Assembly (NCBI GenBank): GCA_017305665.1
Contig: JAFKKH010000007.1
Span: forward strand, 124,001 to 188,000
DNA: 64,000 bases
Source of the DNA: Hyphomicrobiales bacterium
GTDB lineage: Bacteria > Pseudomonadota > Alphaproteobacteria > Rhizobiales > Xanthobacteraceae
Direction: 5' to 3'
Below the pieces are notes generated by a model. It saw only the letters and a list, made by a program, of their open reading frames with translations. It made no database searches and was not told where the DNA came from. The position numbers and the translations under genes are program-made. Below, in pieces: positions 26,773-35,245 of the stretch; position 1 is the first letter of the stretch; each line of letters begins with the position of its first letter.

Positions 26773-27099
26773 TTGCGCCTGATCGATCATCTGCGCGTGC
26801 CCTATCTTCTGGAGGCGGAAACCGTCGAGCTTCCCGATGGACGCTGGGTCCGCCGCGTTTGTTATCCGGAGCTATCGGGCTGCGTAGCGGAGGCCGCCGT
26901 GGTCGAAGACGCCCTATCGCAACTCGAACGTAAACGGATCCAGATGATTGTACGGATGGTGCGCGACGGCCGCGCACCCACGGCGCCTCGCCCCCCGCTC
27001 AGCGATTCCGACCCGATTTGGATCGCGAAACAAGTGGGCATCGCCGACGAAGACATTTCATTGATCGAACGGGATGGCGCGGCCGGTGTTCCGGCCTGA
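26773..27099 (+). CDS. Small HicB-like domain protein
   Basis: Protein of about 108 residues. The middle resembles HicB-type antitoxins: a CYPELSGCVAEAAVVEDALS segment followed by a helix and a proline-rich turn (APTAPRPPL). No HicA toxin gene or extra DNA-binding domain is seen beside it, so a toxin-antitoxin role is not supported. The start is uncertain (TTG 26773 is the longest; GTG 26797 is possible). It lies between the palindrome and the Rieske oxygenase gene, 23 nt upstream of the latter, and is probably co-transcribed with it. Confidence 0.6.
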   Translation: MRLIDHLRVPYLLEAETVELPDGRWVRRVCYPELSGCVAEAAVVEDALSQLERKRIQMIVRMVRDGRAPTAPRPPLSDSDPIWIAKQVGIADEDISLIERDGAAGVPA

Positions 27100-27122
27100 C
27101 GATTGCCCGAAGGAGAGGACAC

Positions 27123-28439
27123 ATGCTGTCGCACGAGGACAATGAAACGCTGGTTCGGGTCGGGCGCGGAACCCCGATGGGTTCACTGATGCGCCTCTAC
27201 TGGATCCCCTTCTTCTTCTCGAAGGACCTGGAGAAGGACGGCCAACCGAAGCGCGTGATGCTGCTCGGCGAGGACCTCGTGGTCTTCCGCGACACCGAAG
27301 GACGCGTGGGGCTGGTCGCCAATGCCTGTGCCCATCGCGGCGCGCCCATGATGTTCGGCCGCAACGAGGATTGCGGGCTGCGCTGCGTCTATCACGGCTG
27401 GAAATTCGACGTCACCGGCGCCGTGGTCGATACGCCGGCAGAACCGGTCAAGAGCCGGCTCAAGGAAAAGGTGCGGATCACCGCTTATCCGTGCCGCGAG
27501 CGCAACGGCGTGGTCTGGACCTACATGGGACCCGAGGCGGAACTGCCGCCGTTGCCGAACCTCGAATGGAATCTGGTTCCGGCCGAGAATGTCCACCTCT
27601 CCATGCGCATCCAGGAATGCAACTGGCTGCAGGCGCTCGAAGGCGAAATCGATTCAGCCCACGCGCCGATCCTGCATAGCCGCATCGATTCCAAGGGCGC
27701 GATCAATCAGTGGCTGGCGACGCGCGACCTGCGCCCGACTTTCGAATGCATGCGGCAGGACTTTGGCATGAGCATCGGCGCCAAGCGGCGCCTCGACGAC
27801 CAGACCAATTACTGGCGTGTCAACCAGTTCATGCTGCCGTTCTATTCGCTGGTGCCGCCCCAATCGAAATATCCGGAGCTCAGCGGCCATGCCTGGGTGC
27901 CGATGGACGACAATCACACCATCTGCCTGATGTTCTCCTATCATCCGACCGAGCCGCTGCCGGCACGGATGCGCGACGTTTTCGAGCATGGCCATAACGG
28001 CCGGGAATCCGCGCATGCCAGCGCGCAGTCCCTCGTCAAACGCGATCCCTCGACTCCTTACGCGGACTACTGGACCAAGTTCACCCGTGAGAACGGCTTC
28101 CAGTTCGACTATCAGAGCCAGGTCGATACGTGGTTTTCCGGCTTGCCCGGATTGTGGGTGCAGGATGGCGCCTGCCAGAGCGGAACCAAACCGATCGTCG
28201 ACCGCAGCAAGGAAAACCTGGGATCGAGCGACACCGGAATCGCGATGACGCGGCGGCTTCTCCTTGAAGCCGTCAACGCCTATCGCGACCGCGGCATCGT
28301 GCCGGGCGGTGCAAGCGATCCGGACACCTTCATGGTGCGCGCGGTGTCGCTCACGCTCCCGAGCACGACGTCATGGGTCGATTACGGTCGCCCGCATATG
28401 CAGGCGAAGCTGGGCGCCGGCTTCGGCTATGCGTTGTAA
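27123..28439 (+). CDS. Rieske non-heme iron oxygenase, phthalate-dioxygenase/vanillate-demethylase group
   Basis: Terminal oxygenase of a ring-hydroxylating or demethylating system, 438 residues. The Rieske centre is formed by Cys69-x-His71 and Cys88-x2-His91 (CAHRGAP and CVYHGWKF). The mononuclear iron site is seen in EGEIDSAHAPILH, with Asp177, His180 and His185. The sequence is of the single-subunit alpha type that works without a beta subunit. ATG 27123 has GAAGGAGAGG upstream; a longer frame to 27018 is rejected. A ferredoxin gene follows after 12 nt, but no flavin reductase gene. The substrate is probably an aromatic or alicyclic carboxylate, by inference from the neighbours. Confidence 0.93.
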   Translation: MLSHEDNETLVRVGRGTPMGSLMRLYWIPFFFSKDLEKDGQPKRVMLLGEDLVVFRDTEGRVGLVANACAHRGAPMMFGRNEDCGLRCVYHGWKFDVTGAVVDTPAEPVKSRLKEKVRITAYPCRERNGVVWTYMGPEAELPPLPNLEWNLVPAENVHLSMRIQECNWLQALEGEIDSAHAPILHSRIDSKGAINQWLATRDLRPTFECMRQDFGMSIGAKRRLDDQTNYWRVNQFMLPFYSLVPPQSKYPELSGHAWVPMDDNHTICLMFSYHPTEPLPARMRDVFEHGHNGRESAHASAQSLVKRDPSTPYADYWTKFTRENGFQFDYQSQVDTWFSGLPGLWVQDGACQSGTKPIVDRSKENLGSSDTGIAMTRRLLLEAVNAYRDRGIVPGGASDPDTFMVRAVSLTLPSTTSWVDYGRPHMQAKLGAGFGYAL

Positions 28440-28451
28440 GGCCGGACACAG

Positions 28452-28745
28452 ATGATGAGCGACACCATCAATCCGGGCGATGGATTCGATATCCATCTGC
28501 AGCGCAGCGGGCGCACCCTCACCGTGCCGCCGGGCGAGACCATTCTGGACATCCTGCTCGACAACGGCGTCGATGTGGCCTTCTCCTGCTCGGACGGCAT
28601 CTGTGGCACCTGCGAGACCAAGGTGCTCGACGGCATTCCCGACCACCGCGACAGCTTCCTCAGCGACGAGGACAGGGCCGAAAACAGCAAGATCATGATC
28701 TGCTGCTCGCGGTCGAAAACGCCGGTGCTGACACTGGATCTGTGA
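28452..28745 (+). CDS. Plant-type [2Fe-2S] ferredoxin, single domain
   Basis: Electron carrier of 97 residues. The cluster ligands are Cys46, Cys51, Cys54 and Cys84 (Cys-x4-Cys-x2-Cys-x29-Cys), with GIPDHRDSFLSDEDRAENSK between them. This matches the C-terminal ferredoxin domain of VanB/phthalate dioxygenase reductase, whose FMN and NAD domains are absent here. It therefore needs a separate flavoprotein to pass electrons to the Rieske oxygenase encoded 12 nt upstream. Two ATGs (28452 and 28455) can serve as start. It is convergent with the DUF35 gene (gap 5 nt). Confidence 0.92.
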   Translation: MMSDTINPGDGFDIHLQRSGRTLTVPPGETILDILLDNGVDVAFSCSDGICGTCETKVLDGIPDHRDSFLSDEDRAENSKIMICCSRSKTPVLTLDL

Positions 28746-28750
28746 TCCCT

Positions 28751-29164
28751 CTAGAGTGGCCGCGCGGCGAACAGTGGCCCGTCTGTGTACTGCAGGACAA
28801 CGATCTCCACCGCAGTATCGAGCTTCGGCTCCGATTCCGCGAGCACGCGGGTCGCGATCCGCAGGCCCTCGTCGAGATCGACGATACCGACGCGATACGG
28901 CGTCTCGTCCTGAAACACCATGGGCGCGGCGTGCACCACGGTCTGCGAATAGAGCTTGCCGCGACCGGACAACGGCACCCAGCGAACACGCTCCGACCAG
29001 CAGTGCGGGCAAAACGGCTTTGGCGGAAACGTCAGCCGCTCGCAGTCGTCACATCGCGTGGTCTGGAAATGTCCCGATGTCAGCCCCTGCCAGAATCGTT
29101 GCGTGAATTCGGTCATGCGCGGTGGAAAGGCACGGGTGCGGTCGATAGTTTGCGATGCCAGCAT
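28751..29164 (-). CDS. DUF35 zinc-ribbon / OB-fold protein
   Basis: Small CoA-thioester-binding protein, 137 residues. The N-terminal zinc ribbon has CDDC and CPHC, and the OB-fold follows (YSQTVVHAAPMVFQDETPYR). It is the partner of the thiolase-like protein encoded directly upstream: ATG 29164 overlaps that gene's stop codon, and GGAG lies within its last codons. The last gene of a long minus-strand operon that begins with LivH at 37064. This is the second thiolase/DUF35 pair of the window. Confidence 0.92.
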   Translation of the reverse strand: MLASQTIDRTRAFPPRMTEFTQRFWQGLTSGHFQTTRCDDCERLTFPPKPFCPHCWSERVRWVPLSGRGKLYSQTVVHAAPMVFQDETPYRVGIVDLDEGLRIATRVLAESEPKLDTAVEIVVLQYTDGPLFAARPL

Positions 29165-30357
29165 CACTGCACTCCTTCCAGCACATGGACCAGCGCGGCA
29201 TTGTAATTGCCGAGTTCGGCGCTGGTGACGCCCAGCCGCGCGCCTTTGACCTGTCGCTCGCCGGCGCGGCCCGTGAGCTGCTCCTTGAGTTCGAACAGGC
29301 TATAGAACGGCGTGACGTGCGCCGGATGGCCGCGCGATTGCAGCCCGCCAGACGTCGAAATGGGAATTCGTCCGCCGAGCGATGTTACACCCTCCGCGCA
29401 CAACCGCGCACCCTGACCGCGCGGCACGAGGCCCAGCGCCTCGCTCGCCAGCACCTCGATGATGGTGCATGGCGCATAGAGTTCGGCGAGATCGATGTCG
29501 CCAGCGGCGACACCGGCCTCCTGATAGGCCGCCTGCCCGGCGCGCTGCGCCGACACCAGAGCGATCATGTCGTTCGGCACCTCGTTGATCTGGTGGGCAC
29601 CCTCGTGGAAGAATCCGCGGCCGCGCACGCGAACGTAAGGTTTGCCGGATGCTTTCGCGATCTCCTCATCCACCACCACGAGGCAGGCGGCGCCATCGCC
29701 GCGCGGCGGCACCTCATAGAGGCCAAGCGGCTCGACGATCGGCTTTTGCGCCAGCACGTCATCGAGCGTGATCGGTTTGCGGAACTGCGCGATCGGATTC
29801 AGCGAGGCGTGACGGCGGTTCTTGACCGAAACGCTGGCCAGTTCCTCGCGCGAGGAGTTGAATTCGTGGATGTAGCGCGCCGCATCCATGGCGTACCAGG
29901 ATATCGGCGTGAAGCCGAACGGCGCGTGAAAATCCACGTCGCCGGTGGCCTTGATCGAATTCATCATGTGTTCAACGGCCGGGATCGCGGATTCGAAATT
30001 GATCCCCAGCGCCAGCGCCACCCGGGACTTGCCGAGCCGGATGTCGTTCGCTGCCGCTTCGAAAGCGAGCGCCGCCGTCATGCCGTTGCCGAGCACCTCC
30101 TGCACCGTTCCGGTGCAGGGCAGCCGCAAATAGTTCGCGATGAAGGTCGCAAAGTACTTCTGCTGCGTGTAGGGGCGAGGCTGCGCAAACACCAGCGAGG
30201 AAATCTCGTTCTTGTCGAGACCGGCGTCGGCCATCGCCGCGATGACGACCTTGGCGAGGGTTTCATGCTCGAGCACCTGAATGTCGGAATCTCGCGGCTT
30301 CTGCCACTTGGCAACCGGGAGAACTGCCGCACCGAGAATAGCCACGCTTCGTGTCAT
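29164..30357 (-). CDS. Thiolase-like protein (SCP-2 subgroup)
   Basis: Thiolase-superfamily protein of 397 residues. As in the pair at 11387, the usual nucleophilic Cys is missing (the segment reads QEVLGNGMTAALAF, about 86-99), while the C-terminal His motif SGGLQSRGHPAH is present. It should form a complex with the DUF35 protein and either cleave a beta-ketoacyl-CoA or act as an aldolase. ATG 30357 lies 28 nt after the synthetase stop, and this short gap contains the palindrome TCGAACGTTCGA at 30372-30383. Confidence 0.9.
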   Translation of the reverse strand: MTRSVAILGAAVLPVAKWQKPRDSDIQVLEHETLAKVVIAAMADAGLDKNEISSLVFAQPRPYTQQKYFATFIANYLRLPCTGTVQEVLGNGMTAALAFEAAANDIRLGKSRVALALGINFESAIPAVEHMMNSIKATGDVDFHAPFGFTPISWYAMDAARYIHEFNSSREELASVSVKNRRHASLNPIAQFRKPITLDDVLAQKPIVEPLGLYEVPPRGDGAACLVVVDEEIAKASGKPYVRVRGRGFFHEGAHQINEVPNDMIALVSAQRAGQAAYQEAGVAAGDIDLAELYAPCTIIEVLASEALGLVPRGQGARLCAEGVTSLGGRIPISTSGGLQSRGHPAHVTPFYSLFELKEQLTGRAGERQVKGARLGVTSAELGNYNAALVHVLEGVQ

Positions 30358-30371
30358 GGTGTTGCCCTCGT

Positions 30372-30383
30372 TCGAACGTTCGA
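30372..30383. promoter_or_regulatory. Perfect palindrome TCGAACGTTCGA before the thiolase-like gene
   Basis: A 12-bp perfect palindrome in the 28-nt gap between the acyl-CoA synthetase and the thiolase-like gene. A closely related palindrome with the same CGAACGTTC core is at 46978-46995 in another catabolic promoter. It may allow separate control of the last two genes of the operon; this is inference. Confidence 0.4.
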
Positions 30384-30385
30384 CC

Positions 30386-32533
30386 TTATCGGCAGACGAT
30401 CAATGCATCGGCCGCCATCACACCGGTTGCGCTCACGATCACCGGATTGACGTCAATCTGGTCGATGACATCGGCAAGATCATGAGCGAGTTCCGACAGC
30501 CGACAGATCGCATCCACCAGTCCGTCGACATCCACGCCCGGCTTGCCACGAAATCCCGTCAGCAGCGGATAGCCCTTGAGTGAACTCAGCATGTCGCGCG
30601 CCGTTGCGTCCGCGACCGGCGCGAGCCGTACAGAGGTGTCCCCGAGCAGTTCGACCATGATCCCGCCAAGGCCCACCGCGACCAGCGGGCCGAACTGCCG
30701 GTCGTTCTTCACCCCGAGCACAATCTCAACACCGGACGGCGCCATCTCCTGCACGCTGACGCCATCGATCCGTGCTTGCGGCGCATAGCGCGACGCGGAA
30801 GCCAGAATGTCCTGCGCAGCGGCGCGAACGTCCGGCGTCGTCGACAGGCCAAGCCTGACCCCACCGGCCTCGGTCTTGTGCAGAATATCCGGCGATACGA
30901 TCTTGAGCGCTACCGGGCCACCCATCCTCTTCGCGGCTTCAGCCACGGCATCGGGATCGCGCGCCACGGTCTCTTGAGGCACCCTGATCCCATAGCATGC
31001 GAGAATTCGCTTCGAATCCGTCTCCGAGAGCGATTTGCCACGACCGCCAGCTTCCGCCAGGATCTTGCGTGCAGCTTGGGCGGCCGAAGCCGGTGAGCGT
31101 CGTCCACTTTCGACCGACTGCCGCGCGCGGCGCTCGTACCAATCGAACCACGCGCGCAACGTGGCAAAACAGCGGTCAGCCGAGCGGAACATGCAGACGC
31201 GCGGGTCGGCGTCGAGCAACTCACTGCCCGGACCCTGCAGCCATTCGTTCATCCAGACCACCGCAAGCGGCTTGTCCGTGCGCCCCGCGGCCTCGACGAT
31301 GGTCGGGGCCCGTGCACCGCTCGACGAGGCGTGCGCGAAGATCATCGGCATGATCAGCGCACTGAAGCTCGCATCATTCAGAAATGCATCGAGACAGAAC
31401 CCGAAGGTCTCGGACGTCTTGAGAACTTCGGCGGTGAGATCGGACGGATTGGCGACCGAGCCGAAGTCCGGCACCACCGTATACAGGGCTTCCGCAGTCT
31501 TCGCTTCCAGAGTCGGCAGCGGCACGCCGTAGACTTCCGCCTTGTCGGCGCAGATCACCGCAGCGCCGCCCGAAGTGGAGAGGATTCCGACGCCCCGGCC
31601 CGCACTTGGTGCCTTCACCTTGGCAAAGAACGAAGCCGTTTCCAGCACGGATTCGAGATCGTCGACCGCAATTGCGCCCGCCTCCTCAAAGGCCGTCCGG
31701 TAAGCGACGGCCGAGCCGACCATGGTGCCGGTGTGCGACATCGCCGCCTTGCTGGAGGTCTCGCTGTTGCCGGTCTTGTAGACGATCAGCGCCTTGCCGG
31801 CATCGCGCGCCTTGCGCGCTGCGGTCAGGAAGTGCGCGCCGTCCTTCACGCCTTCCAGCAGGCAGATAATGGCCTTGGTGTCATCGTTCTCGGCGAGATA
31901 GGAGATAAAGTCGCAGACATCGACATCGCAGGAATTTCCCGCGGCGAGGTAGTGTGAGAAGCCGATGCCACGTTCCATGCCCTGCAGCACGGTATAACCG
32001 AGCGCACCGCTCTGCGACACGATCCCGATCGGACCAGCGCGATGTCCCATGCCGGCATAGTCGGGCATGAAATTCAATCCGGCCTTCGAGCGCGTATTAG
32101 CGAGACCGACGCAGTTCGGTCCGACCACCCGAACGCCGGTGCGGTGTGCGAGATCGATCAGGCGCTCCTGCGCCTCGACACGATCGGGCTTAGATGTTTC
32201 CGCGAAACCGGACGCATAGACCACCACACCGCCGGCACCCGCCGCCGCCGCGTTTTCGATCATGCCCTCGACCATCGGCCGCGCGACACACAACACCACA
32301 CAATCCGGCCGCTCCGGCAGATCGGCCAGCGACGGCACACAGGGACGCCCGAGCAGGGTCTGGTATTTCGGGTTGATCGCAAAGACCTTGCCCGTGAACG
32401 CCGCCATGTTGGACAGCGTCCGCTCGCCAAACGAGCCGCGCGTTTCAGAGGCACCGACGATCGCGACAACCTTCGGATCGATGAGGCGTGAGAGGTCGGC
32501 CGCCCCGTAGAGCGGCCGTGTTGATGACATCAT
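30386..32533 (-). CDS. NDP-forming acyl-CoA synthetase (acetate-CoA ligase ADP-forming family)
   Basis: Fused ADP/GDP-forming acid:CoA ligase, 715 residues. The order is a CoA-binding Rossmann domain (VVAIVGASETRGSFG from about residue 22), a succinyl-CoA-synthetase-like domain with the phospho-histidine segment SHTGTMVGS, and a C-terminal ATP-grasp domain (GPVALKIVSPDILHKTEAGG). It interconverts acyl-CoA and acid plus ATP, or activates the imported acid more cheaply than the AMP-forming enzymes. It lies between the binding-protein gene and the thiolase pair of the liv-type operon, so uptake, activation and cleavage appear linked. ATG 32533 or ATG 32530 is the start. Confidence 0.92.
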   Translation of the reverse strand: MMSSTRPLYGAADLSRLIDPKVVAIVGASETRGSFGERTLSNMAAFTGKVFAINPKYQTLLGRPCVPSLADLPERPDCVVLCVARPMVEGMIENAAAAGAGGVVVYASGFAETSKPDRVEAQERLIDLAHRTGVRVVGPNCVGLANTRSKAGLNFMPDYAGMGHRAGPIGIVSQSGALGYTVLQGMERGIGFSHYLAAGNSCDVDVCDFISYLAENDDTKAIICLLEGVKDGAHFLTAARKARDAGKALIVYKTGNSETSSKAAMSHTGTMVGSAVAYRTAFEEAGAIAVDDLESVLETASFFAKVKAPSAGRGVGILSTSGGAAVICADKAEVYGVPLPTLEAKTAEALYTVVPDFGSVANPSDLTAEVLKTSETFGFCLDAFLNDASFSALIMPMIFAHASSSGARAPTIVEAAGRTDKPLAVVWMNEWLQGPGSELLDADPRVCMFRSADRCFATLRAWFDWYERRARQSVESGRRSPASAAQAARKILAEAGGRGKSLSETDSKRILACYGIRVPQETVARDPDAVAEAAKRMGGPVALKIVSPDILHKTEAGGVRLGLSTTPDVRAAAQDILASASRYAPQARIDGVSVQEMAPSGVEIVLGVKNDRQFGPLVAVGLGGIMVELLGDTSVRLAPVADATARDMLSSLKGYPLLTGFRGKPGVDVDGLVDAICRLSELAHDLADVIDQIDVNPVIVSATGVMAADALIVCR

Positions 32534-32583
32534 CGTTGCTTGCTCTTGTTGTTATTCGATGCGCTTTGCCCGATGGCACGCGC

Positions 32584-33783
32584 TTACGGCGTGTTGAAGT
32601 TCTTGAGCACCGGCTTCGCAGTGGCCTTCTCGGGCGGCCATACCGTCACGAGCTTGTCGCCCTGGAACTGGGTGATGGTGGTGTCGCGCCCCTTGTTGCG
32701 GCCATTCTGGTCGAACTCCAGATAATCCGACGACGTGATCATCTCGTCCTTGGCGAACTTCACCTTGCGGAGCGCGTCGGCGATATCGGCCGGCTTGAAG
32801 CTCTTCGCGGAATCGAGCGCCCGGATCGCCACCTTGGTGCCGAAATAGCCAAGCGCCGAGTTCAGCGTCAGCGGCTGCTGGAATTTCTTCTCGAAGGCCG
32901 CGCCGATCTTCTGCGCCGCTGGAAGATCGGCCGAGAACGGCGTCACGGCGAATTGCCAGGCCACCAGCTTGCCGAGTTCTTTGCGCAGCTTCGGATCGCC
33001 CGACATGCCGCCGGTGCCGATCACGATGGGATGGAAGTCAAGCTGCTCGTAAGCTTTCGATGCCAGCACACCGGCCCGGAAGTAACCGACCTGGATCACG
33101 ATATCCGGCTGCGAGGCCTTCACCTTGAGCGCCGGCTGCAGCAGATCCTGCGCCGCCGCACCGTAGTCGATGAACGAGACGACCTTGAGGTCCTTGCGGT
33201 CGGCCAGTTGCGCCTTGAGCTGCTTGCCCATCTCGATGCCGTATTCATTGTCGGGACAGAGCACGGCGATCTTGGTCTTCTTCGGATCGAGCTTGTGCAC
33301 CATGTCGAGCGCATGGAAGATGCCGGCGACGTAGTCGCTGTCGATCAGCGTGGTCGACCATGTCCACTTCAGGCTGCCGTTGGTCATGGATTCCTGCTGT
33401 GGAATCGTATTGATGTGCGGAACGCCGTATTTCTCCGCGACCTGCGACAACGGAACAGTTTCGTTGGAGGTCGCTGCGCCCATGACCAGCACGACCTTCT
33501 CCTGATTGATCAGCCGCTCCGTTTCGCCGACCGCATTCACCGGCTTGCTCTGCGAATCGCCCTTGACCAGTTCGATTTGCGCGCCGCCATGATTTTTCAG
33601 GCCGCCTGCCGCATTGGCTTCCTCGATGGCAAGCTCGGTGCCGCGCATGCCGTCGCCGCCGCCGACCGCACCGGGTCCGGTCAATGCATAGACCGCGCCG
33701 ACCTTGACGGCCTCGGCAGCGCTGGCGTTGAACGCCGCCAGCAAAATCGTTGTTGAAAGAAAAAATCCAACCATGCGTTTCAT
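32584..33783 (-). CDS. ABC transporter periplasmic substrate-binding protein, LivK type
   Basis: Exported binding protein of 399 residues with a Sec signal peptide (MKRMVGFFLSTTILLAAFNA, cleavage likely after SAA). The mature protein begins like type I binding proteins (VKVGAVYALTGPGAVGGGDG). It follows LivF in the minus-strand operon and should feed the LivHMGF transporter encoded at 33814-37064. The ligand is unknown. Confidence 0.92.
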   Translation of the reverse strand: MKRMVGFFLSTTILLAAFNASAAEAVKVGAVYALTGPGAVGGGDGMRGTELAIEEANAAGGLKNHGGAQIELVKGDSQSKPVNAVGETERLINQEKVVLVMGAATSNETVPLSQVAEKYGVPHINTIPQQESMTNGSLKWTWSTTLIDSDYVAGIFHALDMVHKLDPKKTKIAVLCPDNEYGIEMGKQLKAQLADRKDLKVVSFIDYGAAAQDLLQPALKVKASQPDIVIQVGYFRAGVLASKAYEQLDFHPIVIGTGGMSGDPKLRKELGKLVAWQFAVTPFSADLPAAQKIGAAFEKKFQQPLTLNSALGYFGTKVAIRALDSAKSFKPADIADALRKVKFAKDEMITSSDYLEFDQNGRNKGRDTTITQFQGDKLVTVWPPEKATAKPVLKNFNTP

Positions 33784-33813
33784 CTGCGTCTCCCTTGCTT
33801 GTTTTATTGGTGT

Positions 33814-34524
33814 TCAGATTCCGAGATAGGCTTGTTTGACTCGCGGGTCCGCCATCAGACCGGAGGCCGGGCCTTCCATCGCAAAATGCCCCTGCTCGAG
33901 GACGTAGCCATGATCGGCGACCTCAAGCGCCAGCGCCGTGTTCTGCTCGACGACAAGGATCGTCATGCCCTGCGCCGCCAGCCGGCGCACCGCGACGAAG
34001 ATCTCGTCGACGACGATCGGCGCAAGACCGAGGCTGGTTTCGTCGAGCAGCAACAGTCGCGGCGACGCCATCAACGCGCGGGCGATCGCAACCATCTGCT
34101 GTTCGCCGCCCGACAGCGTGCCGGCGCGCTGCGCGCCGCGTTCGCGGACTTTCGGGAACAACCCGAACACCATTTTCAGATTTTCGTCGCGCCGGGGACG
34201 CGCGGTTGGCGACGACGAGCCGATCAAAAGGTTCTCGAACACGGTCATGTCCGGGAACAGGCGGCGGCCCTCCGGCACCTGGACAAGGCCAGCGCGGACG
34301 ATGTCCTGCGGCGGCTTGCCGAGGATATCTTGACCGTCGTACCGGATCGATCCGGCCTCGGCAGGAATGATCCCGGATATCGTGCGCAGCAGCGTGGTCT
34401 TGCCGGCACCATTGGCGCCGATCAGGGCGGTGATGCTCCCGGCCTGAATGGAGAGATCGATTCCTCGCAACACGGGCACATCGCCGTAACCGGCGTGCAG
34501 GCCTTTGACATCAAGCAGCGCCAT
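33814..34524 (-). CDS. livF: ABC transporter ATP-binding protein, LivF type
   Basis: ATPase of 236 residues, the usual LivF length. Walker A is GANGAGKTT (36-44), the signature is LSGGEQQMVAIARALM, and Walker B is RLLLLDETSLGLAP, with Thr in place of the usual Pro after DE. It overlaps the LivG gene by 14 nt and is followed by the binding-protein gene. Confidence 0.93.
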   Translation of the reverse strand: MALLDVKGLHAGYGDVPVLRGIDLSIQAGSITALIGANGAGKTTLLRTISGIIPAEAGSIRYDGQDILGKPPQDIVRAGLVQVPEGRRLFPDMTVFENLLIGSSSPTARPRRDENLKMVFGLFPKVRERGAQRAGTLSGGEQQMVAIARALMASPRLLLLDETSLGLAPIVVDEIFVAVRRLAAQGMTILVVEQNTALALEVADHGYVLEQGHFAMEGPASGLMADPRVKQAYLGI

Positions 34525-35245
34525 GATGCCTCCTGCCGAGGTAGGCCTCGATCACGGCGGGATCGGCTGCAACAGTGGCCGGCAGCCCTTCCGCAATCTT
34601 GCGGCCATTGGCCATCACCACGAGCCGATCCGATAGCGACATGATCGCGCGCATGACGTGTTCGACGATCAACAGCGCGATGCCCTCGCGCCGGATGTCG
34701 GCAAGGATCACCATGATCTCGTCGATCTCCGCCGGCGTGAGGCCGGCCATGACTTCGTCGAGCAGCAACAGCCGTGGACGCGTGGCGAGTGCACGCGCGA
34801 TCTCTAGCCGCTTCTTCTCGGGCAATGACAGGTTGCGCGCCAGCACGCCCGCCCGATGATCGAGCCGAACGCGGGTCAGGACCGCCATCGCCTCGGCGCG
34901 CGGGTCGGACGTCTCGCGGTTCGGGCCCAGCACGCCGGCGACCACGTTCTCCAGCACGGAAACATCCCGGAACGGCTGCACGATCTGAAAGGTGCGGCCG
35001 ATGCCGAGCCGGGCCAGGCGATGTGGCGGATGGCCAGTGATATCGCGGCCATCGAACGTGACAGCGCCCTTGGTCGGGCGAATGAAGCCGGAGATGGTTT
35101 CGAACAACGTGGTTTTGCCGGCGCCATTCGGACCGATCAGGCCGACGATCTCATGACTTTCCAGATTGAATGAGACCTCGTCCACGGCACGCAAGCCACC
35201 GAACCAGCGCGAGACGTTGCGAACTTGCAAAAGCGGCGCGCTCAT
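34511..35245 (-). CDS. livG: ABC transporter ATP-binding protein, LivG type
   Basis: ATPase of 244 residues. Walker A is GPNGAGKTT (38-46), the signature region is LSLPEKKRLEIARALA and Walker B is LLLLDEVMAGL; Val replaces the usual Pro after DE. The ATG at 35245 overlaps the LivM stop (ATGA). It pairs with the LivF protein to power the LivHM channel of this operon. Confidence 0.93.
   Translation of the reverse strand: MSAPLLQVRNVSRWFGGLRAVDEVSFNLESHEIVGLIGPNGAGKTTLFETISGFIRPTKGAVTFDGRDITGHPPHRLARLGIGRTFQIVQPFRDVSVLENVVAGVLGPNRETSDPRAEAMAVLTRVRLDHRAGVLARNLSLPEKKRLEIARALATRPRLLLLDEVMAGLTPAEIDEIMVILADIRREGIALLIVEHVMRAIMSLSDRLVVMANGRKIAEGLPATVAADPAVIEAYLGRRHHGAA

Noticed and set aside
26773-27099. 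Complete hicAB toxin-antitoxin system
   Set aside because: Only a HicB-like segment is seen. No small HicA-like double-stranded-RNA-binding toxin gene is on either side, so I describe only a HicB-like protein.
29155-30450. 431-residue plus-strand frame over the thiolase-like gene
   Set aside because: Shadow of a minus-strand gene with clear thiolase motifs; the predicted protein is Arg-rich and unlike any family.
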